From contig JAGFXX010000001.1 in NCBI GenBank assembly GCA_017599285.1, positions 2,480,001-2,544,000 on the forward strand: a stretch of DNA of 64,000 nt, written 5' to 3'. Of the stretch, positions 44,601-55,115 are shown piece by piece (position 1 is the first letter of the stretch; every line of letters starts with the position of its first letter). Below the pieces are notes generated by a model, which was given only the letters and a program-made list of their open reading frames with translations, was not told the origin of the DNA and did not search any database. A program made the position numbers and the translations under genes. The DNA is from Cereibacter azotoformans. GTDB taxonomy: Bacteria > Pseudomonadota > Alphaproteobacteria > Rhodobacterales > Rhodobacteraceae.

Positions 44601-45656
44601 TCAGCCGAGCAGATCGGTGGCCGGATTGCCGGTGATCTCCACATCGTCGTAATAGCGCTGCGCCTGCGCAACAGAACGGTGCAGCGAAAGCCGCATCGCC
44701 GCCTGGATCGGTGCCCCGTCCAGCGCGGCCTGCGTGAGAAATCCCGAGCGCAGGCCGTGCGGGCTGGCGTGATCGGGCGGCAGGCCGGCCAGCGCGAGCC
44801 GGTGGACGAGGATCGTCCGGATCGCATCCGGCGCGAGCCCCCGTGCCAGCGGCCGGCCCGCCTTCGAGATCGGCCGGAAGAGCGGCCCCTCCTCGGCGCC
44901 GAGCGCGAGCATCCAGCCCATCACCGCGCGCGCGGCCCGCCCCTTCAGCACCAGCCGCGGCGCGGTGCCCTTCGCCGTCGTCTTGGTCTCGAAAAGCCGC
45001 AGCCAGAGGATGCCCTGCCCGGCGAAATCGTCCGTCCCGATGTCCTCGATCCGCAGCGCGGTGATCTCGGACCGCCTGCGTCCGCCGCTGGCAAAGCCGA
45101 GCGACAGGATCGCCCGGTCGCGCAATCCGCGCATCGTGGAATCGCAGGTGGCGAGAAGCTGATCCAGCAGCGGGCGGGTGATGGGTCGCGCGCTCTTGGG
45201 CCGGCGCGGCCGGGCCGCGGCACGGCGGGCCTTGGCGCGGGCCTCCCGGACGAGGGGCGCCTCGAAGGGCGAGACGAGGTTGCGCATCCGGTGGAAGGTC
45301 TGCCAGCTCGCGATGCGCCGGTCGAGCGTGGCCGGGGCGGGGCAGTCGAGCGACCGGCGAAGCCCCGCGGCCACAAGCGCCTCGGCCACCCGGCGCCCCG
45401 GATCGTCGGCGGCCGCAAGGCCCAGATCGCGCGCATGATCGGTCACGAAGCGGAGGGCGACCGCCTCGCTCTCGGGCCAGACCAGCGGCTGGCCGAACGC
45501 CTCCTGCTTCCAGGCGGCGAGGTAGATCAGGTCCCTCTCATAGGCGCGCAGCGTGTTGGCGGGCGTGCCGCGGATGAAGAGATCCGTCAGCGCGGCCTCG
45601 TCGGCGGCCGACAGGCTCGGCACCGTGGGCGCCGGAAGGGAAGCGGGTCGCATCAT
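44601..45656 (-). CDS. Tyrosine recombinase (phage-integrase family), isolated
   Basis: 351 residues. N-terminal SAM-like core-binding domain (ANTLRAYERDLIYLAAWKQEAFG) and catalytic domain with Arg in GGRRRSE, Lys in the beta-hairpin (KGTAPRLVLKGRA), H-x-x-R in SPHGLRSGF, a second His in SLHRSVAQAQ, and nucleophile Tyr in RYYDDVE. All six residues appear present. It is not next to xerC/D partners, att sites, or other mobile genes. The start at 45656 (MMRPASL) is inferred; upstream frames are shadow. Confidence 0.88.
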   Translation of the reverse strand: MMRPASLPAPTVPSLSAADEAALTDLFIRGTPANTLRAYERDLIYLAAWKQEAFGQPLVWPESEAVALRFVTDHARDLGLAAADDPGRRVAEALVAAGLRRSLDCPAPATLDRRIASWQTFHRMRNLVSPFEAPLVREARAKARRAAARPRRPKSARPITRPLLDQLLATCDSTMRGLRDRAILSLGFASGGRRRSEITALRIEDIGTDDFAGQGILWLRLFETKTTAKGTAPRLVLKGRAARAVMGWMLALGAEEGPLFRPISKAGRPLARGLAPDAIRTILVHRLALAGLPPDHASPHGLRSGFLTQAALDGAPIQAAMRLSLHRSVAQAQRYYDDVEITGNPATDLLG

Positions 45657-45726
45657 GCCGCAGGCCGTGTCATCCTGGCTGCACCCTAGCTGGACGCCGG
45701 CCGCCGCGGAAGCCCCGCCGGGTCGG

Positions 45727-46296
45727 TCAGCGGCCCATCCCGTAGAACTCGGGGTTCGCGCGCATGTCGGTCGCGTTCGCGATCCGGTTCGACATGCCGA
45801 AGAAGGCCGCGATCGCGGCGATGTCCCAGGCATCCTCGGCATCGAAGCCGTGCGCGGCCAGCGCCTCGTGATCCTCTGGCCCCACCCGATGCGACGCCTG
45901 CGAAACCTTCATCGCGAAATCCAGCATCGCCCTCTGTCGCGGCGTGATCCGGGCCTTGCGGTAGTTGACCGCCACCTGATCGGCGACCAGCGGATCCTTG
46001 GCCCGGATGCGCAGGATCGCGCCATGGGCGATCACGCAATACTGGCAGCCGTTCGCGTTCGAGGTCGCCACCACGATCATCTCGCGCTCGGCCTTGCTGA
46101 GGTTGCCCGGCTTGTCCATCAGCGCGTCGTGATAGGCGAAGAAGGCCCGGAATTCGTCGGGCCGCCGGGCGAGCACGAGGAACACGTTCGGGACGAACCC
46201 CGATTTCTCCTGAACGGCAAGGATGCGGTCGCGGATGTCCTCGGGCAGTCCCTCGATGTCGGGAACGGGGTAGCGGCTGATCGGTTCGGCTGTCAT
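45727..46296 (-). CDS. AhpD/carboxymuconolactone-decarboxylase-like peroxidase-related protein
   Basis: 189 residues. The CMD-family fold with the redox motif SNANGCQYCVIAHGAIL (Cys-x-x-Cys followed by His), typical of peroxidase-related AhpD-like enzymes. The start at 46296 has GGGAGGA 9 bases upstream. Length suits the uncharacterised peroxidase-related group. Followed, on the minus strand, by the recombinase after a 70-base gap; function may be alkylhydroperoxide removal. Confidence 0.85.
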   Translation of the reverse strand: MTAEPISRYPVPDIEGLPEDIRDRILAVQEKSGFVPNVFLVLARRPDEFRAFFAYHDALMDKPGNLSKAEREMIVVATSNANGCQYCVIAHGAILRIRAKDPLVADQVAVNYRKARITPRQRAMLDFAMKVSQASHRVGPEDHEALAAHGFDAEDAWDIAAIAAFFGMSNRIANATDMRANPEFYGMGR

Positions 46297-46399
46297 CTGT
46301 GGTCCTCCCGGCCGGATGGTGGCACGGCTGGAACCTTGAGACGAGACCCGCTTGCGCGGGATCAAGGCGGGTGACGCCGCGTCGGGGCAGAGAGGGGCC

Positions 46400-46915
46400 A
46401 TGAAACAGAGCGATATTCCCGACGAGCGGCTTCCGATTGCCGCGCTGCCGATCCGGCCCGACGCGCCCATCGACCGGCTTCTGGCGTGGGTGGTGGCCGA
46501 CCTTCAGGCCGAGGGGCTGCGCATCGCGGGCTTTCGGCAATGCGACGGGGTGCGGCTCGAGGATCTGATCACCGGCGCCTCCTACCCGATCACCCAGAGC
46601 CTCGGCCCCGGCTCGAGCAGCTGCCGGCTGGACCCGCAGGGGCTGGCCGTCGCCGCCGCAGCCGCCCTCGCGGCGCTGGAGGAGGGGCCGGACCTCCTCC
46701 TGATCCCGCGCTTCGGCAAGGCCGAGATGGAGGGCGAGGGGATGCGGGCGGTCATCGCGCGCGCCTGCGAGCGGGATGTGCCCGTGCTCGTCGCCGTCCG
46801 ATCCAGCGCCGAGCCCGCCTGGCAGGCGTTTGCCGGCGGCCTCTCGCACTGGCTGCCCGTCGAGCGGGAGGCGGTGACGGGCTGGTGCCGTACCGCCTGC
46901 GCAGAGCGCGCCTGA
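46400..46915 (+). CDS. DUF2478-like protein
   Basis: 171 residues, tentatively DUF2478, a domain related to NTPase THEP1-type folds. GLRIAGFRQCDGVRLEDLITGASYPITQSLGPGSSSCRLDPQGLAVAAAAALAALEEGPDLLLIPRFGKAEMEGEGM contains a Walker-B-like LLLIPRFGKAE, but no P-loop is seen. In other genomes the domain accompanies molybdate transport; no molybdate genes are here. AGGGG is just upstream of the ATG at 46400. Converges on the ALDH gene with a 2-base gap. Confidence 0.65.
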   Translation: MKQSDIPDERLPIAALPIRPDAPIDRLLAWVVADLQAEGLRIAGFRQCDGVRLEDLITGASYPITQSLGPGSSSCRLDPQGLAVAAAAALAALEEGPDLLLIPRFGKAEMEGEGMRAVIARACERDVPVLVAVRSSAEPAWQAFAGGLSHWLPVEREAVTGWCRTACAERA

Positions 46916-46917
46916 GG

Positions 46918-48402
46918 TCAGATGTCGAACCTGACCCCCTGGGCCAGCGGCAGCGCCGACGACCAGTTGATCGTGTTCGTCTGCCGCCGCATGTAGCCGC
47001 GCCAGGCGTCCGACCCGCTCTCGCGCCCGCCGCCCGTTTCCTTCTCGCCGCCGAAGGCCCCGCCGATCTCGGCGCCCGAAGGGCCGATGTTCACGTTGGC
47101 GATCCCGCAGTCGGACCCTGCCGCCGAGACGAAGGCCTCGGCCTCGCGCAGGTTCAGCGTGAAGATGCAGGAGGACAGGCCCTGCGGCACGGCGTTCTGC
47201 AGCGCGATGGCCTCATCCAGCGTCTCGTAGCCCATGATATAAAGGATGGGCGCAAAGGTTTCCTCGCAGACGACGCCGGTCTGGGCGGGCATCTCGACCA
47301 GCGCGGGCTGGATGTAGGCGCCCCCCGGCACACCCTCGACCACCTGGCCGCCGTGGACGGTGCCGCCTTCGGCCCGCGCCCGGTCGAGCGCCGCCACCAT
47401 CCGGTCGCGCGAGGCCGTGTCGATCAGCGGGCCGACGAGGGTTCCCTCCGCGCGCGGATCGCCGATCCTCAGCGAGCCGTAGGCCTTGACCAGCCGCCCC
47501 ACCAGCTCGTCGCGCACCGAATGGTGCACGATCAGCCGCCGGAGCGAGGTGCAGCGTTGCCCGGCCGTGCCCACCGCCGAGAAGACGATGGCGCGCACCG
47601 CCATGTCGAGATCGGCCGAGGGCGCCACGATCATCGCGTTGTTGCCGCCCAGCTCGAGGATCGGGCGGCCGAAGCGGGCCGCCACCCTGGGCCCGACGAT
47701 CCGTCCCATCCGGGTCGAGCCGGTGGCCGAGACGATCGGGATCGCGCTCGACGCCACGAGCGTCTCGCCGATCTCTGGGCCCCCGATCGCCAGCTGCACC
47801 AGCCCCTCGGGCGCATCCCCGAAGCGCGCCAAGGCCCGCCCGAGGATCTTCATCGAGGCGATGGCGGTCAGCGGCGTCTTTTCCGACGGCTTCCAGATCA
47901 CCGGGTTGCCGCAGACGAGCGCCAGCGCCGCGTTCCACGACCAGACGGCGACCGGGAAGTTGAAGGCCGAGATGACCGCGCAGGGCCCCATCGGGTGCCA
48001 CGTCTCCATCATCCGGTGGCCCGGCCGCTCGGAGGCGATCGTCAGGCCATAGAGCTGCCGCGACAGGCCCACGGCAAAGTCGCAGATGTCGATCATCTCC
48101 TGCACCTCGCCAAGGCCCTCCGAGGTGATCTTGCCCGCCTCGAGCGTGACGAGGGCGCCGAGGTCGGCCTTGGCCGCCCGCAGCTCCTCGCCCAGCAGGC
48201 GCACCAACTCGCCGCGACGGGGGGCGGGCACCTCGCGCCAGACGCGGAACGCCTCCTGCGCCCTGAGGATCATGCCCTCCATCGCGGCGGGATCGGTGGT
48301 GCGGACGCGGCCGATCTCGGCTCCGTCGATGGGGGACCGGACGGACAGGCTCCCTCCCGTTGCGTCATCCGCGATGCCGAGGGCGTTGAACAGATCTGTC
48401 AT
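46918..48402 (-). CDS. ALDH7-type L-2-aminoadipate semialdehyde dehydrogenase
   Basis: 494 residues. The catalytic core has LELGGNNAMIV (Glu), GTAGQRCTSLRRL (Cys), and the ALDH7/antiquitin C-terminus GGAFGGEKETGGGRESGSDAWRGYMRRQTNTINWSS...LPLAQGVRF. ALDH7 enzymes oxidise L-2-aminoadipate semialdehyde (piperideine-6-carboxylate) in lysine breakdown. The start at 48402 overlaps the upstream acyltransferase-like stop by 4 bases. Adjacent to glutaryl-CoA dehydrogenase, consistent with lysine catabolism. Confidence 0.9.
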   Translation of the reverse strand: MTDLFNALGIADDATGGSLSVRSPIDGAEIGRVRTTDPAAMEGMILRAQEAFRVWREVPAPRRGELVRLLGEELRAAKADLGALVTLEAGKITSEGLGEVQEMIDICDFAVGLSRQLYGLTIASERPGHRMMETWHPMGPCAVISAFNFPVAVWSWNAALALVCGNPVIWKPSEKTPLTAIASMKILGRALARFGDAPEGLVQLAIGGPEIGETLVASSAIPIVSATGSTRMGRIVGPRVAARFGRPILELGGNNAMIVAPSADLDMAVRAIVFSAVGTAGQRCTSLRRLIVHHSVRDELVGRLVKAYGSLRIGDPRAEGTLVGPLIDTASRDRMVAALDRARAEGGTVHGGQVVEGVPGGAYIQPALVEMPAQTGVVCEETFAPILYIMGYETLDEAIALQNAVPQGLSSCIFTLNLREAEAFVSAAGSDCGIANVNIGPSGAEIGGAFGGEKETGGGRESGSDAWRGYMRRQTNTINWSSALPLAQGVRFDI

Positions 48403-49433
48403 GTGGGTCCTCCTGTGACGAGCCCGCGCTGGTCCTCGCGCCCCATTGCGATGAGGAGAGGGCTCTCGGTCTGCCGGGTCTGGAAATCCTTGCGGTCCTT
48501 CATCCCGCGCCAATCGGCGAGGATCAAGCTCTGGGCGACGGCGCCGCCCAATGTCGTGCCGGGGCCGAGCACCACGAAGGCGTCGGGCGCGAACTCGTGG
48601 GCAGCCACCGTGATGGCGCGGGTGAAGTCGTAGGGCTCCGTGACCTGATGGCCGAGCGTGTAGCCGCGCAACGCGGCCACGTCGGTGGCCTTGGGCCACC
48701 AGACCGCGCCGCGCCCGTCGATCAGCGGCCGTCCGGGCTGTCGGAACAGGCTCTCGGGCAGCGCCGCCTGCCCGCGCGCGGCGACCGGCGCCTGAAGGGC
48801 GGTGTGGAAGGCCGCGTGATTGGCCAGCCGCATCGGGAAACGGCCCTGCTCGGGCGGCACCTCGGCCTCGAAATCGGCAAGGCCCTCCGCATTGCCCGCC
48901 AGCACGAGCATCCCTCCGAGCGCGATGGAGAGGCCGAGGATGCGCCCCGGGCGGGCGTCGATCTCGGCCACCTTCTCCAGCAGTTGCGCGCGGCGGGCGG
49001 GATCCGGCCGCCAGTCCTCGCCCATCGCCGGATGGACGATCTGGCCGCCGATCAGCGCCTCCTGCATCAGAGCGCCCATCGTGTTGACGACGTGGAAGCC
49101 ATCCTCGGCCGAGAGTGCGCCACCGCAGGCCAGCGCCGTGTACCAGCCCATCGAGTTGCCGGTGACGGCCACCACCTCGACGCCCGCCAGTGACAGGAAG
49201 TCCGCGTAGCTCGCGGCGTAGATCAGCGCCGAGGCGTTGTCGCCCCTCGTGTGCCGCGCCACGGAATAGCTGGCGGCCCCGTCGAGATCGGCCAGCGTCT
49301 CCTGGCCCTCGGCCCGGCGCCGGGCGTCGAACCGGGCGAAGAGCGCAGCCTTGTCGGGATGGAGCCGGCCGAGCGAGCCCAGTTCGGCCTTGGTGTAGGT
49401 GCCGCGGCCGGGGCAGACGACGACGACCCTCAT
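48399..49433 (-). CDS. Malonyl-CoA:ACP transacylase-like acyltransferase
   Basis: 344 residues. The N-terminal [20 protein letters not shown] and nucleophile elbow TGNSMGWYTALACGGALS (G-x-S-x-G) are of the FabD/PKS acyltransferase fold; the His is in FANHAAFHTALQ, and GPGTTLGG near the C-terminus is another AT-type turn. The normal malonyl-binding Arg (after the Ser elbow) is not clearly conserved, so it may take another acyl-CoA. Overlaps both neighbours by 4 bases. Its partner acyl carrier is not present. Confidence 0.75.
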   Translation of the reverse strand: MRVVVVCPGRGTYTKAELGSLGRLHPDKAALFARFDARRRAEGQETLADLDGAASYSVARHTRGDNASALIYAASYADFLSLAGVEVVAVTGNSMGWYTALACGGALSAEDGFHVVNTMGALMQEALIGGQIVHPAMGEDWRPDPARRAQLLEKVAEIDARPGRILGLSIALGGMLVLAGNAEGLADFEAEVPPEQGRFPMRLANHAAFHTALQAPVAARGQAALPESLFRQPGRPLIDGRGAVWWPKATDVAALRGYTLGHQVTEPYDFTRAITVAAHEFAPDAFVVLGPGTTLGGAVAQSLILADWRGMKDRKDFQTRQTESPLLIAMGREDQRGLVTGGPT

Positions 49434-51613
49434 GTCCGCACCAGCGCAAGCGCGGCTTCGGCGATGCCGGCGGCCGAGGGCAGGGTGGCGGCATAGGCGG
49501 GGCCGGTGGCGATGAAACTGTCCTCGGCGGTGACGCGGGCGATGCGGGTGCGGCCCGCCTCGGCCAAGGCCGTCATCAGCGCCTCGGCCGGGCCGCCGGC
49601 CGAGCGGCGGCATTCGTCCACCACGAGGACGGCGCGGCAGTCGCGCGTGGCCTCGAGCATCGCCTCGAGCGGCAGGGGCGCCAGCCAGCGCAGATCGAGG
49701 ATCCGTGCGGCCACTCCATTTTCGCGAAGCGTGAAATTCGCCTGCTGCGACAGATACATGCCGTTGCCGAAGGTCACGATGGCCAGATCCTGACCCTCGC
49801 CGTGGCACCCGATCTCACCAAAGGGGATGCGCCGCGACCGGTCGGGATAGGTCCGCATCCAGCCCCCGTCCTTCTCCTCCGTCAGATCGCGCATCGGATA
49901 GAGGGCGATGGGTTCCAGGAAGACCACCAGCCGCTGCTCCTCGCGCGCGAGCCGCACGCATTCGCGCAGCATCATCGCGGCCTCGGCCCCGTCCGAGGGG
50001 CAGGCGAGGATCAGCCCCGGAATGTCGCGCAGGACGGCGATGGAATTGTCATTGTGGAAATGGCCGCCGAAGCCTTTCTGGTAGCCGAGCCCCGCGATCC
50101 TGAGGACCATCGGGTTGGTGTATTGTCCGTTCGAGAAGAAGGGCAGGGTGGCCGCCTCGCCGCGGATCTGGTCCTCGGCGTTGTGGAGATAGGCGAGGAA
50201 CTGGATCTCGGGGATGGGCAGGAAGCCGTTGTGGGCCATGCCGATCCCGAGGCCGAGGATCGACTGTTCGTCGAGCAGCGTGTCGATCACCCGATCGCAG
50301 CCGAAGCGGGTCTGGAGCTTCTGGGTCACGCCATAGACCCCGCCCTTGCGGCCCACATCCTCGCCCATCAGCACGATTTCGGGGTGCGCGAGCATGAGGT
50401 CGGTAAGCGCCCAGTTGATGAGGCGGCTCATCGGCTGCGGCTCGGCCATCGCCTTGAGGTCGGCGCCGAAGGCCGCGGCGCGGGCCCCGGACGAGGGGCC
50501 GTTGGTGGGCGCGCAGGGCCGCGGCGGGGGGATCAGGCTCGCCATCACGTCAGCGGCCGTCTTCAGGCGCGGCCGGGTGACGGCCTCGGCGGCCACACGG
50601 TCCACCCGCTCCTGCGTCTCGAGATAGATCGCGAGCGCCTCGTCGGGGGTCAGCGCACCCGCGTCCGCCATCAGCCGGACGGAGTGCAGGAGCGGATCGT
50701 TGGCCTCCTCGGCCTCGACCTCCTCGCGGCTCAGGTAGGTGGTGGGCAGGTCCGCCCCGGCGTGGCCATAGAGGCGGACGGTTCTGAGGTGCAGGAAGGC
50801 GGGCTTGCGGCGGCTGCGGACATAGTCCGCGGCCTCGGCCGCCACGGCGTAGGTCTCTGTAATGTCAAGCCCGTCGGCGCGGAAATAGCGCAGGCCGGGG
50901 CGGGCGCGGAAGCTCGCCTCGATCCAGCCGCGAGGGGTCTTGGTCGAGATGCCGATGCCGTTGTCCTCGCAGACGAAGAGGAGCGGCAGCGGCACCGACT
51001 GGAAGGCGGTCCAGCCCGCGGTGTTGAAGGCGCCTTGCGCGGTGGAATGGTTGGCCGAGGCGTCGCCGAAGCTCGCCATCACCAGCGCATCCACGGGCAG
51101 CGAGCGGTGTTCCGGCGGGCGGCGCCGCGCGAGGCCCAGCGAGTAGGCGGCGCCCACCGCTTTCGGCAGGTGGCTTGCGATGGTCGAGGTCTGGGGCGGA
51201 ATGGCGAGCGCCTTCGAGCCCAGCACCTTGTGGCGCCCGCCCGAGATCGGATCCTCGGAGGAGGAGGCGAAGGACAGGAGCATGTCCCGGGCGATGCTCT
51301 GGCCGAGCTGCGCCGCGCGGGCGATCTGGAAGGCCGCGTCACGGTAATGCAGGAACGCCATGTCGGAGGGACGCAGCGCATGGGCTACGGCCGCCATCCC
51401 CTCGTGCCCCGAGGAGCCGATCGTGTAGAAGCCCTGCCCCGCCTTCTGCATCGCCCGGCTGGTCCGGTCGAGCGCGCGTGACAGGCACTGGCTGCGAAAG
51501 AGCGCCACCATCTCGTGCGGCGCGAGGCCCGGTGTGGGTGGGGCGCCCGCCGGCAGGTCGCGGGCCTTCACGCGGGACAGGAAATTCTCGTGGACGATCA
51601 GGGAGCGGGGCAT
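49430..51613 (-). CDS. 2-oxoacid dehydrogenase E1, alpha and beta subunits fused
   Basis: 727 residues, thiamine diphosphate-dependent. Residues about 35-330 are an E1-alpha domain ([19 protein letters not shown]; ThDP motif GDASANHST...[10 protein letters not shown]), and residues about 385-725 an E1-beta domain ([48 protein letters not shown]). The interval is a proline-rich linker. No E2 or E3 gene is in the window, so either distant partners serve or the enzyme acts with the acyltransferase next door. Substrate unknown; 2-oxoadipate is suggested by the neighbours. Confidence 0.88.
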   Translation of the reverse strand: MPRSLIVHENFLSRVKARDLPAGAPPTPGLAPHEMVALFRSQCLSRALDRTSRAMQKAGQGFYTIGSSGHEGMAAVAHALRPSDMAFLHYRDAAFQIARAAQLGQSIARDMLLSFASSSEDPISGGRHKVLGSKALAIPPQTSTIASHLPKAVGAAYSLGLARRRPPEHRSLPVDALVMASFGDASANHSTAQGAFNTAGWTAFQSVPLPLLFVCEDNGIGISTKTPRGWIEASFRARPGLRYFRADGLDITETYAVAAEAADYVRSRRKPAFLHLRTVRLYGHAGADLPTTYLSREEVEAEEANDPLLHSVRLMADAGALTPDEALAIYLETQERVDRVAAEAVTRPRLKTAADVMASLIPPPRPCAPTNGPSSGARAAAFGADLKAMAEPQPMSRLINWALTDLMLAHPEIVLMGEDVGRKGGVYGVTQKLQTRFGCDRVIDTLLDEQSILGLGIGMAHNGFLPIPEIQFLAYLHNAEDQIRGEAATLPFFSNGQYTNPMVLRIAGLGYQKGFGGHFHNDNSIAVLRDIPGLILACPSDGAEAAMMLRECVRLAREEQRLVVFLEPIALYPMRDLTEEKDGGWMRTYPDRSRRIPFGEIGCHGEGQDLAIVTFGNGMYLSQQANFTLRENGVAARILDLRWLAPLPLEAMLEATRDCRAVLVVDECRRSAGGPAEALMTALAEAGRTRIARVTAEDSFIATGPAYAATLPSAAGIAEAALALVRT

Positions 51614-51662
51614 GGGGCCTTTCCGTCCGGCGGAGGCTTTGGGGAACGGTCGGAGCCTCCGG

Positions 51663-51686
51663 CGGGGATATTTGTGCCAGAATGAA
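51663..51686 (-). repeat. Dispersed repeat copy, inverted relative to 33.9 kb
   Basis: Minus strand TTCATTCTGGCACAAATATC then CCCG, matching 33916-33940 in 20 of the first 21 bases. It sits between gcdH and the E1 gene, next to the small hairpin CGGAG-CC-TCCG. Confidence 0.65.
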
Positions 51687-51688
51687 CG

Positions 51689-52900
<1,212 letters not shown>

Positions 52901-52980
52901 GGTGTCCTCCGGGGATATGCGGTTTGCGGGCAGATACCGCTTCATGCCGGCCAAGGATAACGCTAATTTCGCCGGAGTTC

Positions 52981-53895
52981 ATGCAGGGAGTGCATCAAGT
53001 GGCTTTCGCGCGGCGCTACCTGCCCCCGGTGGGGCAGCTTGCGGCCTTCGAGGCGGTGACGCGGACAGGCTCGACGGCGGCGGCCGCGCGCGAGCTCGAT
53101 CTGACGCAGGGCACGGTGAGCCGGCTGGTGCAGGGGCTCGAGGAGCAGCTGGGCGTGGCGCTTTTCCAGCGGCAGCGGAAGCGGCTGAAGCCCACGCAGG
53201 CGGCGCTGGCCTATGCGGCCGAGGTGCGGCGTGCGCTCGACATTCTCGGGCGGGCCTCGCTGCGGCTCGCTTCCGACCCGGACGGCGGGGTGCTGTCGCT
53301 GGCGATCCTGCCGACCTTCGGGACGCACTGGCTGGCTCCGCGTCTGCCGGGGTTTCTGAGGGCCCATCCGGGGGTGACGATCAACCTCGCCACCCGGCTG
53401 AAGCCGTTCGAGTTCGAGGGCGAGGAGTTCGACGCGGCGATCCACTTCGGCAGCCCGACCTGGCCGAGGGCCGGGCACATGCGGCTCTTTGGCGAGGGGG
53501 TGGTGGCGGTCGCGGCGCCGGAGTTCCTTGCCGCGCATCCGGTGGCGGGCGCCGCGGACCTGCTGGCGCTGCCGCTGCTCACGCTCGAGACGCGGCCGCG
53601 GGGATGGACGGGGTGGTTTGCGCACCATGGGGTGACGGCGGCGGTGCCGCGGGGGATGGTGTTCGACCAGTTCGCCACCATGATGCAGGCGGCGATCCAC
53701 GGGATCGGCGTGGCGCTTCTGCCGGAGTTTCTCGCAGGGCCCGCCTTGGCCGAGGGGGTGCTGGCACCGGCCTTCGGTGGGGCGGTCGAGGGGCGACACG
53801 CCTACTGGCTGGTCTGGCCCGAGGACCGCGGCGACCACCCGCCGCTTGCCGCCTTCCGCGACTGGCTCAGGGTCGAGACGGAAGGTCTCGCCTGA
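52981..53895 (+). CDS. LysR-family regulator (GcvA/GcdR-like)
   Basis: 304 residues. Helix-turn-helix [47 protein letters not shown]; the effector domain starts [22 protein letters not shown], the GcvA-like pattern. Divergent from gcdH, so likely the regulator of the glutaryl-CoA locus. The start at 52981 with GGAG 4 bases upstream is slightly tight; GTG at 53002 is an alternative. Its last 29 bases overlap the converging nagA 3' end. Confidence 0.88.
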   Translation: MQGVHQVAFARRYLPPVGQLAAFEAVTRTGSTAAAARELDLTQGTVSRLVQGLEEQLGVALFQRQRKRLKPTQAALAYAAEVRRALDILGRASLRLASDPDGGVLSLAILPTFGTHWLAPRLPGFLRAHPGVTINLATRLKPFEFEGEEFDAAIHFGSPTWPRAGHMRLFGEGVVAVAAPEFLAAHPVAGAADLLALPLLTLETRPRGWTGWFAHHGVTAAVPRGMVFDQFATMMQAAIHGIGVALLPEFLAGPALAEGVLAPAFGGAVEGRHAYWLVWPEDRGDHPPLAAFRDWLRVETEGLA

Positions 53896-55000
53896 CGCCG
53901 GCGCGCCAGATCGCGGTGGGGTGCAGGTCGGGTGTGAGGAGCACGAGGTCGGCGGGCGTGCCGGGCGCGATGCGGCCGAGATCGGGGCGACCGATCGCAC
54001 GGGCCGGGGCCGAAGTCGCCATGGCCAGCGCGCGCTCGGCCGGGGCGCCGAAGCGCACGAGGTTGCGGATCGCGGCGGGCAGCGTCAGGTCGGCGCCGGC
54101 GAGCGTGCCGGAGGCGAGCGTGAGCTGGCCGTCGCGGCGGAGGATGCGCCGGCCGTTGAGTTCGAACTCGTCGAGGTCGGTGCCCGCCACCGCCATGCAG
54201 TCCGAGACGAGGAAGAGCCCCTCGGGCTTGGCGGCAAGCGCGATGCGGATCACCTCGGGGGCGACATGGCGGCCGTCGGCAATGAGGCCCGTGGACACCG
54301 CAGAGGTGAGGGCCGCCCCCGGCAGGCCGGGCTCGCGATGACCGAGGGCGCTCATGGCATTGAACAGATGGGTGACGCAGGCGGCGCCCGCGGCGAAGGC
54401 GGCGCGGGCCTCGGCCATCGTGCAGTCGGTATGTCCGAGGCTCACGACGATGCCCGCCGCGGCGAGGGCCGCGATCTGCCGCGTGCTGGCCGCAGCCGGC
54501 GAGAGGGTCAGCATGAGCCGGGGCAGGGCTCGGGCGGCGGAGAGGTAGAGGGCGAGGTCCGCCTCTTGCATCGGGCGGATGAGGCTGCCGTCGTGCGCGC
54601 CCTTCCGTGCAGGATCGAGGTGCGGCCCCTCCAGATGGAGGCCAAGGAGGCCGGGCGTGCCGGCTGCGCCCCGTGCGGCCTCGATCACGCGCGCAACGGC
54701 TTCGGGCCGGTCGGTGATGAGGGTGGGAAGGACATGAAGGACGCCCAGAGCCTCCTGGCTGTCGCAGATCCGGGCGAAGGTTGCGGGCGTTGCCGTGCCG
54801 TCCAGCGTGACGCCACCGCTGCCATTCACCTGAAGGTCGATCAGGCCGGGGGCGAGGATGCCCTCGATCTCCTCGACCGTCCCTACCGTCGCCGCGCCGG
54901 GCGGAAGGATCTCGGCCACCTGGCCGTCGCGCAGCACGAGCGCGCCCTCGCGGAAGGAGAACCCGTCGAAGATCCTGGCGCCGCGGAGGATCAGGGGCAT
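53867..55000 (-). CDS. nagA: N-acetylglucosamine-6-phosphate deacetylase
   Basis: 377-residue amidohydrolase. GLIDLQVNGSGGVTLDGT is the family start of the barrel, GLHLEGPHLDPARKGAHD carries the metal Glu, SLGHTDCTMAEARAAFAAGA and THLFNAMSALGHREPGL carry His and loop residues, and VSDCMAVAG the catalytic Asp. Deacetylates GlcNAc-6-P on the way to fructose-6-phosphate. No nagB is adjacent. GGAAGGG lies before the ATG at 55000. The 11-bp-spaced repeats lie 43 bases upstream, so it shares that region with the SARP gene. Confidence 0.92.
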   Translation of the reverse strand: MPLILRGARIFDGFSFREGALVLRDGQVAEILPPGAATVGTVEEIEGILAPGLIDLQVNGSGGVTLDGTATPATFARICDSQEALGVLHVLPTLITDRPEAVARVIEAARGAAGTPGLLGLHLEGPHLDPARKGAHDGSLIRPMQEADLALYLSAARALPRLMLTLSPAAASTRQIAALAAAGIVVSLGHTDCTMAEARAAFAAGAACVTHLFNAMSALGHREPGLPGAALTSAVSTGLIADGRHVAPEVIRIALAAKPEGLFLVSDCMAVAGTDLDEFELNGRRILRRDGQLTLASGTLAGADLTLPAAIRNLVRFGAPAERALAMATSAPARAIGRPDLGRIAPGTPADLVLLTPDLHPTAIWRAGVRRDLPSRP

Positions 55001-55042
55001 GGGGTTCCCTTCCGAAATCAGGAGTGGCGCGCGCGGCCGGCT

Positions 55043-55070
55043 TTGACGTTCGCTTGACGCCTCGATCACG
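55043..55070 (+). promoter_or_regulatory. Tandem TTGACG repeats, 11-bp spacing (array 1)
   Basis: TTGACG at 55043-55048 and 55054-55059, then the weaker ATCACG at 55065-55070, each 11 bp from the last. SARP-type regulators recognise direct repeats spaced by 11 bp (or 22), and this one lies 46 bases before the SARP-type gene. It recurs at 59740-59767. Confidence 0.6.
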
Positions 55071-55115
55071 CGCAGGGGCTAAGGATCCTATCCGAAGTCG
55101 TCAAGGAGGGACGGG

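Noticed and set aside
44514..46400. Prophage or integrative element around the tyrosine recombinase
   Set aside because: Neighbours are an ABC transporter and metabolic genes with ordinary GC content; no tRNA, att repeats, capsid or transfer genes.
49190..51481. 763-codon plus-strand frame
   Set aside because: Antisense of the acyltransferase-like and fused E1 genes; no family features and typical shadow composition.
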